A DNA stretch of 64,000 bases from Cyclobacterium salsum (GTDB taxonomy: Bacteria; Bacteroidota; Bacteroidia; Cytophagales; Cyclobacteriaceae): contig NZ_WNKG01000001.1 of assembly GCF_010119245.1 (NCBI RefSeq), positions 1 to 64,000 of the forward strand, in the 5' to 3' direction. The first letter of the stretch is position 1; each line of letters begins with the position of its first letter. The position numbers and the translations under genes are program-made. A model generated the notes under the pieces. The model was not told the DNA's origin. It saw only the letters and a program-made list of their open reading frames with translations, and did not search any database. Shown one piece after another: positions 1-8,995 of the stretch.

Positions 1-1
1 C

Positions 2-1160
2 AGTGAAAGCAGCGCAAGGCAAGCGGCCGATACCAATCTGGACCTGGCCATTACCACCGAAAGCGACCGGGCTGAATTGGCAGAAGCCGGTATTTTGGCC
101 GATCTGGATACTGAAGTTACCGAAAGACAAGCCGCAGATACGGCTCTGGAAACAGCGATTGCTTCCGAAACAACTCGTGCAGAGGGAGCAGAGGCAACGA
201 TTAATGCCGACCTAACCACCGAAACGGCGGCACGAGTATTCGGAGATGCCACCTTGGAAACCGCGCTGACCACGGAAACGACCGAACGAAAATCCGCAGA
301 TATCACGCTTGCAACTGCGCTGGATACTGAAACGACCGAAAGAACCGCCAATGACGCGACTTTGGCAACCGCCATTGCCACAGAAACCGCCCGTGCCCTG
401 GCCGCGGAAGCCGAAAAGGAAGACCTTTCCAACAAAAGCACCGACATTACCACCGACGGCGAATCGAATACCAAATACACCAGTGCCAAAGCGGTAAAGG
501 ATTACGTGGACACGTCTTCGTCTGGCAATCAGACGGCACTGAATGAAGAAATTGATCGTGCCCTTGCTGCAGAAGGCGTACTGGAAGCAGCCATCGAAAC
601 GGAAACGACACGGGCCATGGGAGCAGAGAATCAGTTGTCCGCCGACCTGACCAGTGAAAGCAGTGCCCGGCAGGCAGCCGATACCAATTTAGAACTGGCC
701 ATTACCACCGAAACCGACCGGGCTGAATTGGCAGAAGCCGGTATTGTAGCCGGACTGGATACTGAAGTTACCGAAAGACAAGCCGCAGATACGGCGCTGG
801 AAACAGCGATTGCTTCCGAAACAACTCGTGCAGAGGGAGCAGAGGCAACGATCATTGCCGATCTGACCACGGAAACGGCGGCACGAGTATCCGGAGATGC
901 CACGTTGGAAATGGCGCTTACCACGGAAACGACCGAACGAAAATCAGCAGACCTCAGCGTCGCAACCGCCCTGGACACCGAAACGACCGAAAGAACCGCC
1001 AGTGACGCTACTTTGGCAACCGACATTGCCACCGAAACCGCTCGTGCCCTAGCCGTTGAAGCCGAAAAGGAAGACCTTTCCAACAAGAGCTCAGACATTA
1101 CCACCGACGGGGAATCCGATATCAAATACACCAGTGCCAAAGCAGTGAAGACCTATGTGG
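2..1160 (+). repeat. Long tandem repeat, 651-bp period, built from 54-bp units
   Basis: The codons for SESSARQAADTN recur at 2 and at 653, giving a 217-codon period. Copy one is 2-652. Copy two runs from 653 and diverges after the KYTSAKAVKTYVD linker near 1160. Long stretches are almost identical in nucleotides between copies, which suggests a recent duplication. Inside each copy, eight consecutive 18-codon units can be laid out without gaps. Confidence 0.9.
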
Positions 1161-2962
1161 ACGGGGAAGTAGCCACAATCAATACGGAGGCAGGAGCCAT
1201 CCAAACCGAACTGGATGCTACCCAGAGCGGAGCCGGACTGGGAACAGACGGAAGTTTTACGTCCAATACCACATCGAATTTCCTGACCACCGCCACCTCA
1301 CTGAAAGATTCAGATGATAAACTGGATGTTCAGGTAAATACCAATGCCACAGATATTTCCACCAATGCAGGGGATATCAGCACCTTAAATACGGAAGTGT
1401 CCCAAAACACAACCGATATTTCCATTAATGCGGGTGACATCAGCACCCTAAATACAGAAGTGTCTCAAAACACGACTGATATTTCTACCAATGCTACCAA
1501 CATCGCATTAAAGGAAAACAGCGCGAACAAATCCACCGACGGAACCCTGGCGGACGGTACAGACACGAAGTACCCGTCAGTTCTAGCTGTTAAGACCTAT
1601 GTGGATGAAAGCAAAACAGCTCTAACAACGGATTTGAATGCCGAGATCACAAGGGCTAAGAATGCAGAATCAGCAAACTTGGTTGCAATTTCAACTTTAC
1701 AAGATGAGCAATCGACTCAAAATGATGCCATTGTATTGAATACAGCAAAAACAGGAATTACAACGGCGCAAGCAAGTGATATCACTGCAAATAATGCTAA
1801 GGTTAGCGATGTAAATCACGTTGCAGCATCCACAACAACTGATTTAGCCGAAGGAACCAATTTATATTACACTGAAGCAAGAGTAACAGCTAATACAGCA
1901 GTAGTAGCCAGTACCACTCATGCGACACAAACAGACAATCCGCATTCAGTAACGAAAGAACAAGTTGGATTAGGAAATGTTGACAACACAACGGATTTAT
2001 TAAAACCGGTTTCGACAGCCACCCAAACTGCTTTGGATGCAAAAGCAAATCTGGATAGCCCTACTTTCACAGGAACACCAACATTACCAACAGGTACTAT
2101 TGGTATTACCCAAACTGCAGACGATAACTCTACAGCAATAGCCACTACCGAATTTGTAACAGCCGCCGCATCCTCTTCAAACTTTGTGGATTTGACAAGT
2201 GCTCAAACTATCGGAGGATCTAAAACGTTCAACGAATCCATTACTATCGGAACTGTAAATATTGCTGCTGCGAATGTTGGCAGCACCTTGATAGGAGATG
2301 GGGTTTCTAATTCTTCTGGGGAAAATACAACAGCTTTTGGAAGTTATGCACTTAATGATAATTCTGGAGTATCTAATATTGCAATTGGAACTAATTCTTT
2401 AAGAAATACAGGTAGTACCTCATATAACACAGCAATTGGATTAGGCGCAGGGACAGGAAGTAATGAAAATACTGGAGGTTACAATACCTTTTTAGGGTAT
2501 ACTGCAAAAATAGATTATAATTCAACTCCTATTTCCAATGCCACAGCGATAGGGAATGGTGCCTTAATTGCTGCAAGCAACACCATTCAATTAGGAAATA
2601 CTTCTATTACCAATGTAAAAACCAGCGGAACCCTAACTGCAGGAGAGGTAACCTATACCAGTACAGACGGTACAACCGGGCAAATATTAACTACAGATGG
2701 TTCTGGAAATACTTCCTGGGTTGCTCCTGATGCAGCCATAAGAGAAGTTGCTGATGAATTTAGTTCAACAGCATCTCAAACAAGTTTCACGTTAACCCAA
2801 GCTCCTTCTGTTAACAGTAAGGTAAAAATGTTTGTGAATGGTATTAGAATAAGTAATACGGCCTATTCTTGGTCTGGGACTACATTAACTTATAATCCTA
2901 CTAATAATGGTGGATATGTACTAACACTATCGGATAGAATTCAGTTTGATTATTTTTATTAA
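2..2962 (+). CDS. Repetitive stalk / phage-tail-fibre-like surface protein (5' partial)
   Basis: The frame is open from base 2, so the N-terminus lies outside the window and the TTG at 77 is not a start. 986 codons are visible. The first ~380 residues are 18-residue repeats of the type TTETAARVFGDATLETAL, ending in KYTSAKAVKDYVD-like linkers. A 651-bp unit (2-652) is repeated from 653 to about 1160. Next come 21-residue repeats (TTDISINAGDISTLNTEVSQN, about 1340-1500). Motifs common in phage tail fibres follow (QVGLGNVDNTTDLLKPVS and SPTFTGTPTLPT, 1950-2100). YadA-head-like repeats (AFGSYALNDN, NIAIGTNSL, YNTAIGLGAG, 2330-2480) and a compact C-terminal domain (FVNGIRISNTAYSWSG) complete it. 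No T9SS sorting domain is seen at the C-terminus. It is probably an elongated oligomeric (trimeric, by analogy) surface fibre. Its ligand is unknown. The codon composition turns AT-rich after about 1600. Confidence 0.85.
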   Translation, partial: SESSARQAADTNLDLAITTESDRAELAEAGILADLDTEVTERQAADTALETAIASETTRAEGAEATINADLTTETAARVFGDATLETALTTETTERKSADITLATALDTETTERTANDATLATAIATETARALAAEAEKEDLSNKSTDITTDGESNTKYTSAKAVKDYVDTSSSGNQTALNEEIDRALAAEGVLEAAIETETTRAMGAENQLSADLTSESSARQAADTNLELAITTETDRAELAEAGIVAGLDTEVTERQAADTALETAIASETTRAEGAEATIIADLTTETAARVSGDATLEMALTTETTERKSADLSVATALDTETTERTASDATLATDIATETARALAVEAEKEDLSNKSSDITTDGESDIKYTSAKAVKTYVDGEVATINTEAGAIQTELDATQSGAGLGTDGSFTSNTTSNFLTTATSLKDSDDKLDVQVNTNATDISTNAGDISTLNTEVSQNTTDISINAGDISTLNTEVSQNTTDISTNATNIALKENSANKSTDGTLADGTDTKYPSVLAVKTYVDESKTALTTDLNAEITRAKNAESANLVAISTLQDEQSTQNDAIVLNTAKTGITTAQASDITANNAKVSDVNHVAASTTTDLAEGTNLYYTEARVTANTAVVASTTHATQTDNPHSVTKEQVGLGNVDNTTDLLKPVSTATQTALDAKANLDSPTFTGTPTLPTGTIGITQTADDNSTAIATTEFVTAAASSSNFVDLTSAQTIGGSKTFNESITIGTVNIAAANVGSTLIGDGVSNSSGENTTAFGSYALNDNSGVSNIAIGTNSLRNTGSTSYNTAIGLGAGTGSNENTGGYNTFLGYTAKIDYNSTPISNATAIGNGALIAASNTIQLGNTSITNVKTSGTLTAGEVTYTSTDGTTGQILTTDGSGNTSWVAPDAAIREVADEFSSTASQTSFTLTQAPSVNSKVKMFVNGIRISNTAYSWSGTTLTYNPTNNGGYVLTLSDRIQFDYFY
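1340..1505 (+). repeat. 63-bp (21-codon) coiled-coil repeats
   Basis: Two and a half copies of a 21-residue unit (TTDISINAGDISTLNTEVSQN) lie in tandem. 21 residues equal three heptads, with Ile and Asn alternating at core-like positions. This is a pattern seen in stalks of trimeric adhesins and phage fibres. Confidence 0.75.
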
Positions 2963-3003
2963 AATATTTTAACAGTTGGATTCTAATTATCAATTATTAA
3001 CAA

Positions 3004-6000
3004 ATGATAAAACTTTTTAAATATCCAATACTACTCTTATTAATGGCATGGAGCACTAACTTGCTGGCTACTGATTATATGGTTAGTGGTGCGGGTAGCG
3101 CTGAAGTGAACGGCACATATATACCAGATGGCACGAATATGGACGGAAATCCACGATGGAAACTTTCTGGAGGATCCTATTATCTGCATAGCAATATGTT
3201 TGGTGATTGGGTAATAAACGATTACCGAGATGATGCTTTTGGAGGCTTTTATGTGAATTGGACTTCATCTGATCCAGCTATTCCTCCTCTTACAGGTTGG
3301 GAAGTTGATTTTATGGGAACTTCACCAGCGCCAACGGTAAGATTACCCGGTCCCGGCATAAGTTATAGTGCAGCTATCTTTACAGAGTATGCTGCCAATG
3401 ATGGAAGCATTGAGACAAGTCAGCCAATTATTATAACCCATAATAACTTTGATGGCAAAACCTTCACAGGTTCTAATGGAGATAATTTTGTTGCCGATGG
3501 CAAGGTTATAGTTACAAATCTTTCTACCGGACTTACTGCTGTTATTACTCGCACCAGTGCTACTACGCTAAGTGTTATTCTAACAGGAAATGTTACTACA
3601 CATAAAGACGCTAACGACGTTTTAAATCTGACTTTTGCATTTCAGGATGATGCTTTTAGCAGTGGTGATGCTTCTAGCGAAAACAATGCTACAAAAAATG
3701 ATCTAGAGATTAATTATTTTCAAGAATATAGTATCGGCAGCAGCGGAGACTATGCTTCAATTACGGCTGCGCTATCTGCATTTAATTTATTTAATTCTGA
3801 TTGGAATATCCTAAACCTAGCAGCTGAAACTTTTACAGAAAATAATTTAAATATTGGTAATCTCACTGTTAGAGGACAGGGTGCTGGTTCTACAATTGTC
3901 CAAGCAGCAGCCTCACAGGGTATAGCAAATAGAGGGGTGTTTATTACATCCAATACGGTTGTCTTGGAAAACTTGACCGTACGCCACGGAAAGACCTCTC
4001 TTGGTGGGGGGATTAATAATAAAGGAGTCTTAACTGTAAATAATTGTAATATATCCAATAATGATGCAAATATAGGAGGGGGGATTTTTAATCAGCAACC
4101 TGACGGTTCTGAAAACTCTCTAACTATAAATAATTCTACCATTGCTAATAATAGATCCGTCTCAACATCATATGGTTCGGCAATTATTCTTTACGGTGGT
4201 GATGCCAGTTGTACAATGACTAATTGCACTGTATTTGGAAATACATCTAACACGACAGGAAATGAAGGTGCACTTGTCGGTTGGTCTTCTACTAATAGCT
4301 TTACTATAATGAATTCGACGATATCAGGAAACGATGCCGGGCTGTTAAGTACGTATGGAGGCAAATTTATCGTTCAGAATACCATTATCGCGGGTAATGA
4401 TTCTAAAGATTATAGGGTTTTAAGCAGTGGAACAGTAACCGATAATGGCTATAATATAGTTGAAAGCCAAACAGTTTCTAAGTTTAATAATGCCACAGAT
4501 ATTCTGTATAGCCACGATTACATAGGCAATATTGAAGGAGCTAGCGGTGTGGGCTGGAATAAAAATGATGCATCTTTAGGTGGCAGTTTAACGCTATCAT
4601 CAACATTGGCTGATAATAGTACAATAAATGGCACCCAGACTTTAGCCCTAAGCTCAGGCAGTTTTGCTATTGATGCTGGAACGGCCAGCGGTGCCTCGAC
4701 GACTGATCAACGCGGATTATACAGAAATGGGGCTACAGATATAGGTGCTTACGAATATGGCGGTTTGGATTCAGACCCAAGTAATACAACTCCTATCATC
4801 ACAGGTCCAAGTGGTGAAACGGGCGTAACTAGTGCCGTATCAATAAACGAAAACGCAACAGCAGTTCATGCCTTTTCTGCAGATGAAACTGTAACTTGGT
4901 CTTTGGGAAGCACTAATGATGGAGCATTATTTGCTATGGATAATAGTGGAAATTTGGTTTTTGCAAATGCACCAGATTATGAAACCCCGTCTAGTACTTT
5001 AAGTTCTAATACTTATGTTGTAGCGGTTATTGCAACCAATGCTGCCAACAATAGTGCCACGCAAACCCTTACCATAACAGTTGTAGATATTTCTAGTACT
5101 ACATTTGGAACATTTCCGGCAATTAGTAAACAATATTTTGTGGGAACCTATACTATTGTTCCACCAACAACAAATAATACCAATCCTATTGTATATACCA
5201 GTGATAATACATCGGTTGCTACCATAAGCGGTTCCGTAATTACTTTTACAGGTGTTGGTACCGCAAACATAACCGCAACGCAAGATGCAGATGCCAATTA
5301 TGAGGGAAACACAGTTTCAACTTTACTAACCGTTTTAGGGAAAGATTTGCTTTCAAAATATGGTGGCATATCAAGTACTGATCTCACTTTTACTGATGTA
5401 AATGGAAAAGTAGGAGGTAGTTTTGGAGTGGATAAATATGGTAATATTCAAGATATTTATGAGGATTTGGTTACATCGGGCTTAATCATGCATCTGGATG
5501 CTGGCAATACTGCAAGTTACTCAGGTACAGGCAACGTTTGGAATGACATAAGTGGCTATGGAAACCATGGAACTTTGGTAAATAATCCCTTGTATAATAG
5601 CTCTAACGATGGAAACCTGGTTTTTAATGGTAGCAATAATTATATAAACGCACCACTAACCAAAACAGCATCTTGTACCTTTTCTGTTTGGGCTAAGTCA
5701 ATAAACACCAATTCCAATAATATGCTTTTTAATGCAGGTAATAATGGTTCTGGACCAGATTTGTTTTTCAGTTCAGGTAAAATTAGTTGGAATACCTGGG
5801 ATAGTTCCAATAATCCTTTTGGAAACATTCCATTAACAGCATCAAATGGGAATTGGCATCATTATGTAGTGGTGAATGATGCGGTGTCCAATACTACAAA
5901 ATTTTATTATGATGGAGTGCTTTATGGTACAGCCGTTTACAAAAATGCTTCTGTCAGTACTTCATTATATATTGGTGGGACAACAAGTACTTACATGTGG

Positions 6001-6099
6001 AATGGTGCTATTGGAAATTTCCAGGTCCATAATAGAGTTCTAACTTCCTTAGAAGTTGGTCAAAATTTTAATTATTTAAAATCAAGATATGGTTTATAA
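3004..6099 (+). CDS. Secreted beta-helix / cadherin-like / BIG2 / LamG multidomain protein
   Basis: 1031 residues with a Sec signal peptide (MIKLFKYPILLLLMAWSTNLLA). Residues ~245-545 form a right-handed beta-helix rich in Asn (NNGTLTVNNCNISNN-like strands). A choice-of-anchor-type segment follows (SFAIDAG...DIGAYEYGG, ~549-587). Next are a cadherin-like domain (~593-695), a BIG2 Ig-like domain (~695-775), a linker (NGKVGGSFGVDKYGNI) and a C-terminal LamG/concanavalin-like domain (~825-1031, starting GLIMHLDAG). Such LamG domains usually bind carbohydrate or matrix. The BIG2-plus-linker module recurs in the fibrinogen-like protein at 8996. No C-terminal sorting domain is visible, so its surface route is unclear. 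The gene is AT-rich relative to its downstream neighbours and starts 41 bp after the stalk gene. It is probably co-transcribed with it. Confidence 0.85.
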   Translation: MIKLFKYPILLLLMAWSTNLLATDYMVSGAGSAEVNGTYIPDGTNMDGNPRWKLSGGSYYLHSNMFGDWVINDYRDDAFGGFYVNWTSSDPAIPPLTGWEVDFMGTSPAPTVRLPGPGISYSAAIFTEYAANDGSIETSQPIIITHNNFDGKTFTGSNGDNFVADGKVIVTNLSTGLTAVITRTSATTLSVILTGNVTTHKDANDVLNLTFAFQDDAFSSGDASSENNATKNDLEINYFQEYSIGSSGDYASITAALSAFNLFNSDWNILNLAAETFTENNLNIGNLTVRGQGAGSTIVQAAASQGIANRGVFITSNTVVLENLTVRHGKTSLGGGINNKGVLTVNNCNISNNDANIGGGIFNQQPDGSENSLTINNSTIANNRSVSTSYGSAIILYGGDASCTMTNCTVFGNTSNTTGNEGALVGWSSTNSFTIMNSTISGNDAGLLSTYGGKFIVQNTIIAGNDSKDYRVLSSGTVTDNGYNIVESQTVSKFNNATDILYSHDYIGNIEGASGVGWNKNDASLGGSLTLSSTLADNSTINGTQTLALSSGSFAIDAGTASGASTTDQRGLYRNGATDIGAYEYGGLDSDPSNTTPIITGPSGETGVTSAVSINENATAVHAFSADETVTWSLGSTNDGALFAMDNSGNLVFANAPDYETPSSTLSSNTYVVAVIATNAANNSATQTLTITVVDISSTTFGTFPAISKQYFVGTYTIVPPTTNNTNPIVYTSDNTSVATISGSVITFTGVGTANITATQDADANYEGNTVSTLLTVLGKDLLSKYGGISSTDLTFTDVNGKVGGSFGVDKYGNIQDIYEDLVTSGLIMHLDAGNTASYSGTGNVWNDISGYGNHGTLVNNPLYNSSNDGNLVFNGSNNYINAPLTKTASCTFSVWAKSINTNSNNMLFNAGNNGSGPDLFFSSGKISWNTWDSSNNPFGNIPLTASNGNWHHYVVVNDAVSNTTKFYYDGVLYGTAVYKNASVSTSLYIGGTTSTYMWNGAIGNFQVHNRVLTSLEVGQNFNYLKSRYGL

Positions 6100-6286
6100 T
6101 GTTTCTTCCTTTGATCAAAATTTAGGATCCTGGAATATCTCAAAAGTTACTATCATGACTGATTTTCTAAGAAATGGAAAATTTACCAAATTAAATTTTG
6201 CCAATACACTATTAGGTTGGCGTACACGAGATACTGCTGAGACTGATATTCCTTCAAACTTGAATGTCAGGCTTTTAAATTTTTAA
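6089..6286 (+). pseudogene. 3' relic of a DUF285 (BspA-type repeat) protein
   Basis: The 65-codon frame overlaps the end of the LamG gene by 11 bp. It reads SSFDQNLGSWNISKVT and then LLGWRTRDTAETDIPSNLNV. DUF285 repeats in Bacteroidota read FNQDIGSWDVSNVT, and the last repeat typically ends in xLIGWA...ETQIPTNI, so this is recognisably the tail of such a protein. It has no signal peptide and only one repeat. It could be expressed as a small peptide, but a decayed gene or recombination scar is more likely. Confidence 0.6.
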
Positions 6287-6376
6287 ATATCGAATTGAAC
6301 TTAAGTGATTTTAAAAGCAGTCTACATTATCCTACTGAAAATGGACATCAGAAACCCGCGAAAGTGGATCTTTAAT

Positions 6377-8017
6377 ATGGATTACAAAACACAATTATTC
6401 TTAGGGATTTTTATTTTCTTCAGTATTTCAACAGAACTCTTTTCACAAAGCCTAACCTTGGTTGGAGATGCTAAGCTTAGTTTGAAGGGAGAAGGAGTGA
6501 TTTTTTCAGCGCCTTCGATACAACTCAAAGATAACAGCCAGCTGATCAATCCTGAAAATATAACGTTGACAAAATCCGATTTTATCAAAATCACCAGTAA
6601 GGATGCAAATATTATCACCAGGCTTCTGGCTAAGGGTGAGATATCAAGAATAGCGGTGGGAATAGACGGTAATACGAATTTAACCATCAAGAATACTGGT
6701 GCGAATACTACATTTATTGTCGGAATGGAAGTCCTTTCTGACTCCGATGCTTTACCTTATATATGGAGGATCGAAGCTGCTGAAAAATCGGGATCAGAAA
6801 GCGCTAGTTTGCAGTTTTCCTGGGAAAAAGAGGCAGAACCAGAGGCTTTTTATCCAAAAGCATTGGCAAATCGAATGGACTCCCAATGGCTTTTTCTAAA
6901 AAATCAAACCCTTTCCGGTGAGTTGGTGAGCCTTGAGGATTTTAAAGAATTCGGATCTTCCGCCTCGGTTTTTGCAGTGAAGTCAAGCTTTGTCGATACC
7001 GACGAAGATGGAGTGCCTGATATTCTGGAAATCCAACAAGATTCTGACTTTGAAGATCCGCTTGCTTATTTGGACTCTGATGGCGATGGGGTACCTGATT
7101 ATGTTGAATTGATTCAAAATTCAGACCCATCGAATCCTTGGAGTTATCTAGACTCAGATGAAGACAGGGTTGCAGATTATATTTTTGAAAGATCCGTCGT
7201 GGTTTTATTGTTTGCCTCAGAGTTGCAAGTGCCATGGGGTTATCCCGAAATGGACCAATTTCTGACAGATTCCATCAGTGGGATGCTTGGTACGGGGATG
7301 ATCGTAGATCTGGCCATCCATTGGGATAAATCTGATGTGAATATCTATAAAAGTGGCAATTATCAAATAGAGGGTGAAATCGGTTATCCAATTGGAGTAT
7401 TGGATGGGTACCATTTGAGTGCAAATGTTGCGGTTGAAATCCTACCGAAGCCTGCTCCTCTGGATGTCGTCCTGGATAACGACAGCTTTATCGCAAGTTC
7501 AGAAGCGTTTTTCTTAGCAGTGGGGAGGTTTGAGGTTTTGGATCCGGTTGATGACATCCACGAAATCATGCTCTATAATGAAGGGTACGACAATGGTTTT
7601 TTTGAGATCAAGGACAACATCTTGTATTGGAGCAGCGAGGAAAGGGCGGAAGGGAAGACAAGCTTTACGATCATTATCCGGGTGACCGACAGGGATGGCA
7701 ATACACTGGATAAATTCTTTGAGATACACAGAACCAGGAAGCCATTTGAAGAAATCCATATTCCGAATACCTTCACACCAAATGGAGATGGTATCAACGA
7801 TGTTTGGGCTGTTTCTGAATTGAGAGCCTATCAAGGAGCCAGAATTCAAATTTTTGATGGTGGAGGTGTCAGGGTCTTCTACACTGAAAACCCTGATATA
7901 GGTTGGAATGGAAAAAGGGATGGAAAGGATATGCCCATTGGAACGTACTACTGGACCATAGAAATAAGAGAATCTGGAGAAACTAGAAGAGGCGTATTGA
8001 ATATGCTCAGGAAATAG
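6377..8017 (+). CDS. T9SS type B cargo protein with gliding-motility-associated C-terminal domain
   Basis: The ATG at 6377 was chosen because it puts a signal peptide (DYKTQLFLGIFIFFSISTELFSQ) at the N-terminus. The frame stays open to a GTG at 6305. The protein is 546 residues. Residues ~205-272 carry Asp-rich calcium-binding repeats of thrombospondin type 3 style (DTDEDGVPDILE, DSDGDGVPDYVE). A cadherin-like segment follows. Residues ~459-546 form a CHU_C/type B sorting domain (HIPNTFTPNGDGINDVW ... IGTYYWTIEI). Type B cargo is exported by the type IX secretion system and normally depends on a PorP/SprF-family partner, which is the next gene (37 bp downstream). It is likely anchored or released at the cell surface. 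Confidence 0.88.
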   Translation: MDYKTQLFLGIFIFFSISTELFSQSLTLVGDAKLSLKGEGVIFSAPSIQLKDNSQLINPENITLTKSDFIKITSKDANIITRLLAKGEISRIAVGIDGNTNLTIKNTGANTTFIVGMEVLSDSDALPYIWRIEAAEKSGSESASLQFSWEKEAEPEAFYPKALANRMDSQWLFLKNQTLSGELVSLEDFKEFGSSASVFAVKSSFVDTDEDGVPDILEIQQDSDFEDPLAYLDSDGDGVPDYVELIQNSDPSNPWSYLDSDEDRVADYIFERSVVVLLFASELQVPWGYPEMDQFLTDSISGMLGTGMIVDLAIHWDKSDVNIYKSGNYQIEGEIGYPIGVLDGYHLSANVAVEILPKPAPLDVVLDNDSFIASSEAFFLAVGRFEVLDPVDDIHEIMLYNEGYDNGFFEIKDNILYWSSEERAEGKTSFTIIIRVTDRDGNTLDKFFEIHRTRKPFEEIHIPNTFTPNGDGINDVWAVSELRAYQGARIQIFDGGGVRVFYTENPDIGWNGKRDGKDMPIGTYYWTIEIRESGETRRGVLNMLRK

Positions 8018-8054
8018 GCATCAAATTGAAAAAGAGACTTTCTATTAAAATGAT

Positions 8055-8990
8055 ATGAAAAAGCATCTGTTACTATTTTCAATCTTGCTGCTAACGGTAT
8101 TGGTGGTAAATGCGCAATCTAGAAAATACATCAGCCAGTTTAGCCATTTGCAACACTATTACAATCCCGGGCTTGCCGCCTATGAGGGTTCCATGATACG
8201 TGGATTTGTAAGGAACCAGTGGCTAGGCTGGGAGGGGGCCCCCAAGACTTATTTTATATCTGCGGAACTTGATTTTGGACAACTTGCCGGGGAAACTGAC
8301 CCTGGTTTGTTGGGAAAGCATGCAGTGAGTTCAAGTTTGCATCACGATACCAACGGTGCATTTATGGAGTCAGAGCTTATTGTGGGTTATGCCTCTCGGG
8401 TCAGGCTTTCGAAGACGACCAATCTTCGGCTGGGCATAGGGATCAATTACAATACAGTGAGACTTGATGGCAATAGACTGACCACTGACCAGGCTTTAGA
8501 TCCAACTGTGCGTAGCTATTTTGGTGGTTTTGCCAATATGCATATTTTGGATTTTAATTTAGGCATGGCACTGACCCATAAAAACTATTATATTAGCTAT
8601 GCTGTACATAATGTAAACGAAGGGAAGCTTAATAAAGGGGATGTCTTTATGGATAGAAAAGCGCCATCGGGAATATTCCAGGGAGGCTATCGCAACTGGA
8701 TTTCAGACAACATCGCTTTGGCCACCAATGTGATGTGGAGGACTCAGGCAGACCTTCCGGAAAACGTCGAATTTAACTTTAAGGTTTTGCTGATGGACCG
8801 GATGTGGATAGGCGCAGGCCATCGGGTAGCTTATGCAAACAACCTTCAAGTTGGTTTTGTTCTTGGCGAATTAAAGATGGGATACATATACGAAATACCG
8901 ATGCTACGATCTTATCTTTTGCCCTATTCGACACATGAACTCATGCTGACCTACAGTCTTTTCAAGGATGGAACAGGAATGATTTGGTGA
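8055..8990 (+). CDS. PorP/SprF family type IX secretion partner protein
   Basis: 311 residues with a signal peptide (MKKHLLLFSILLLTVLVVNAQ). The early motif FSHLQHYYNPGLAAYEG and the following RGFVRNQWLGWEGAPKT are typical of the PorP/SprF family, which are outer-membrane beta-barrels. Members work with type B T9SS cargo, holding or translocating it at the outer membrane. Its place immediately after a CHU_C-domain gene is the classical pairing. The stop precedes the next ATG by only 5 bp, so the two are co-translated. Confidence 0.92.
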   Translation: MKKHLLLFSILLLTVLVVNAQSRKYISQFSHLQHYYNPGLAAYEGSMIRGFVRNQWLGWEGAPKTYFISAELDFGQLAGETDPGLLGKHAVSSSLHHDTNGAFMESELIVGYASRVRLSKTTNLRLGIGINYNTVRLDGNRLTTDQALDPTVRSYFGGFANMHILDFNLGMALTHKNYYISYAVHNVNEGKLNKGDVFMDRKAPSGIFQGGYRNWISDNIALATNVMWRTQADLPENVEFNFKVLLMDRMWIGAGHRVAYANNLQVGFVLGELKMGYIYEIPMLRSYLLPYSTHELMLTYSLFKDGTGMIW

Positions 8991-8995
8991 TATAT

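Noticed and set aside
631-1140. 169-codon frame on the - strand
   Set aside because: Mirror frame of the 54-bp repeats (Val/Ser/Ala-rich), created by the repeated codons of the stalk gene.
2-1160. CRISPR-like regular repeats
   Set aside because: The repeats are in frame, abut without unique spacers and encode a coiled coil.
6305-6376. Longer GTG start for the T9SS cargo gene
   Set aside because: It would bury the signal peptide. The ATG at 6377 places it at the N-terminus.
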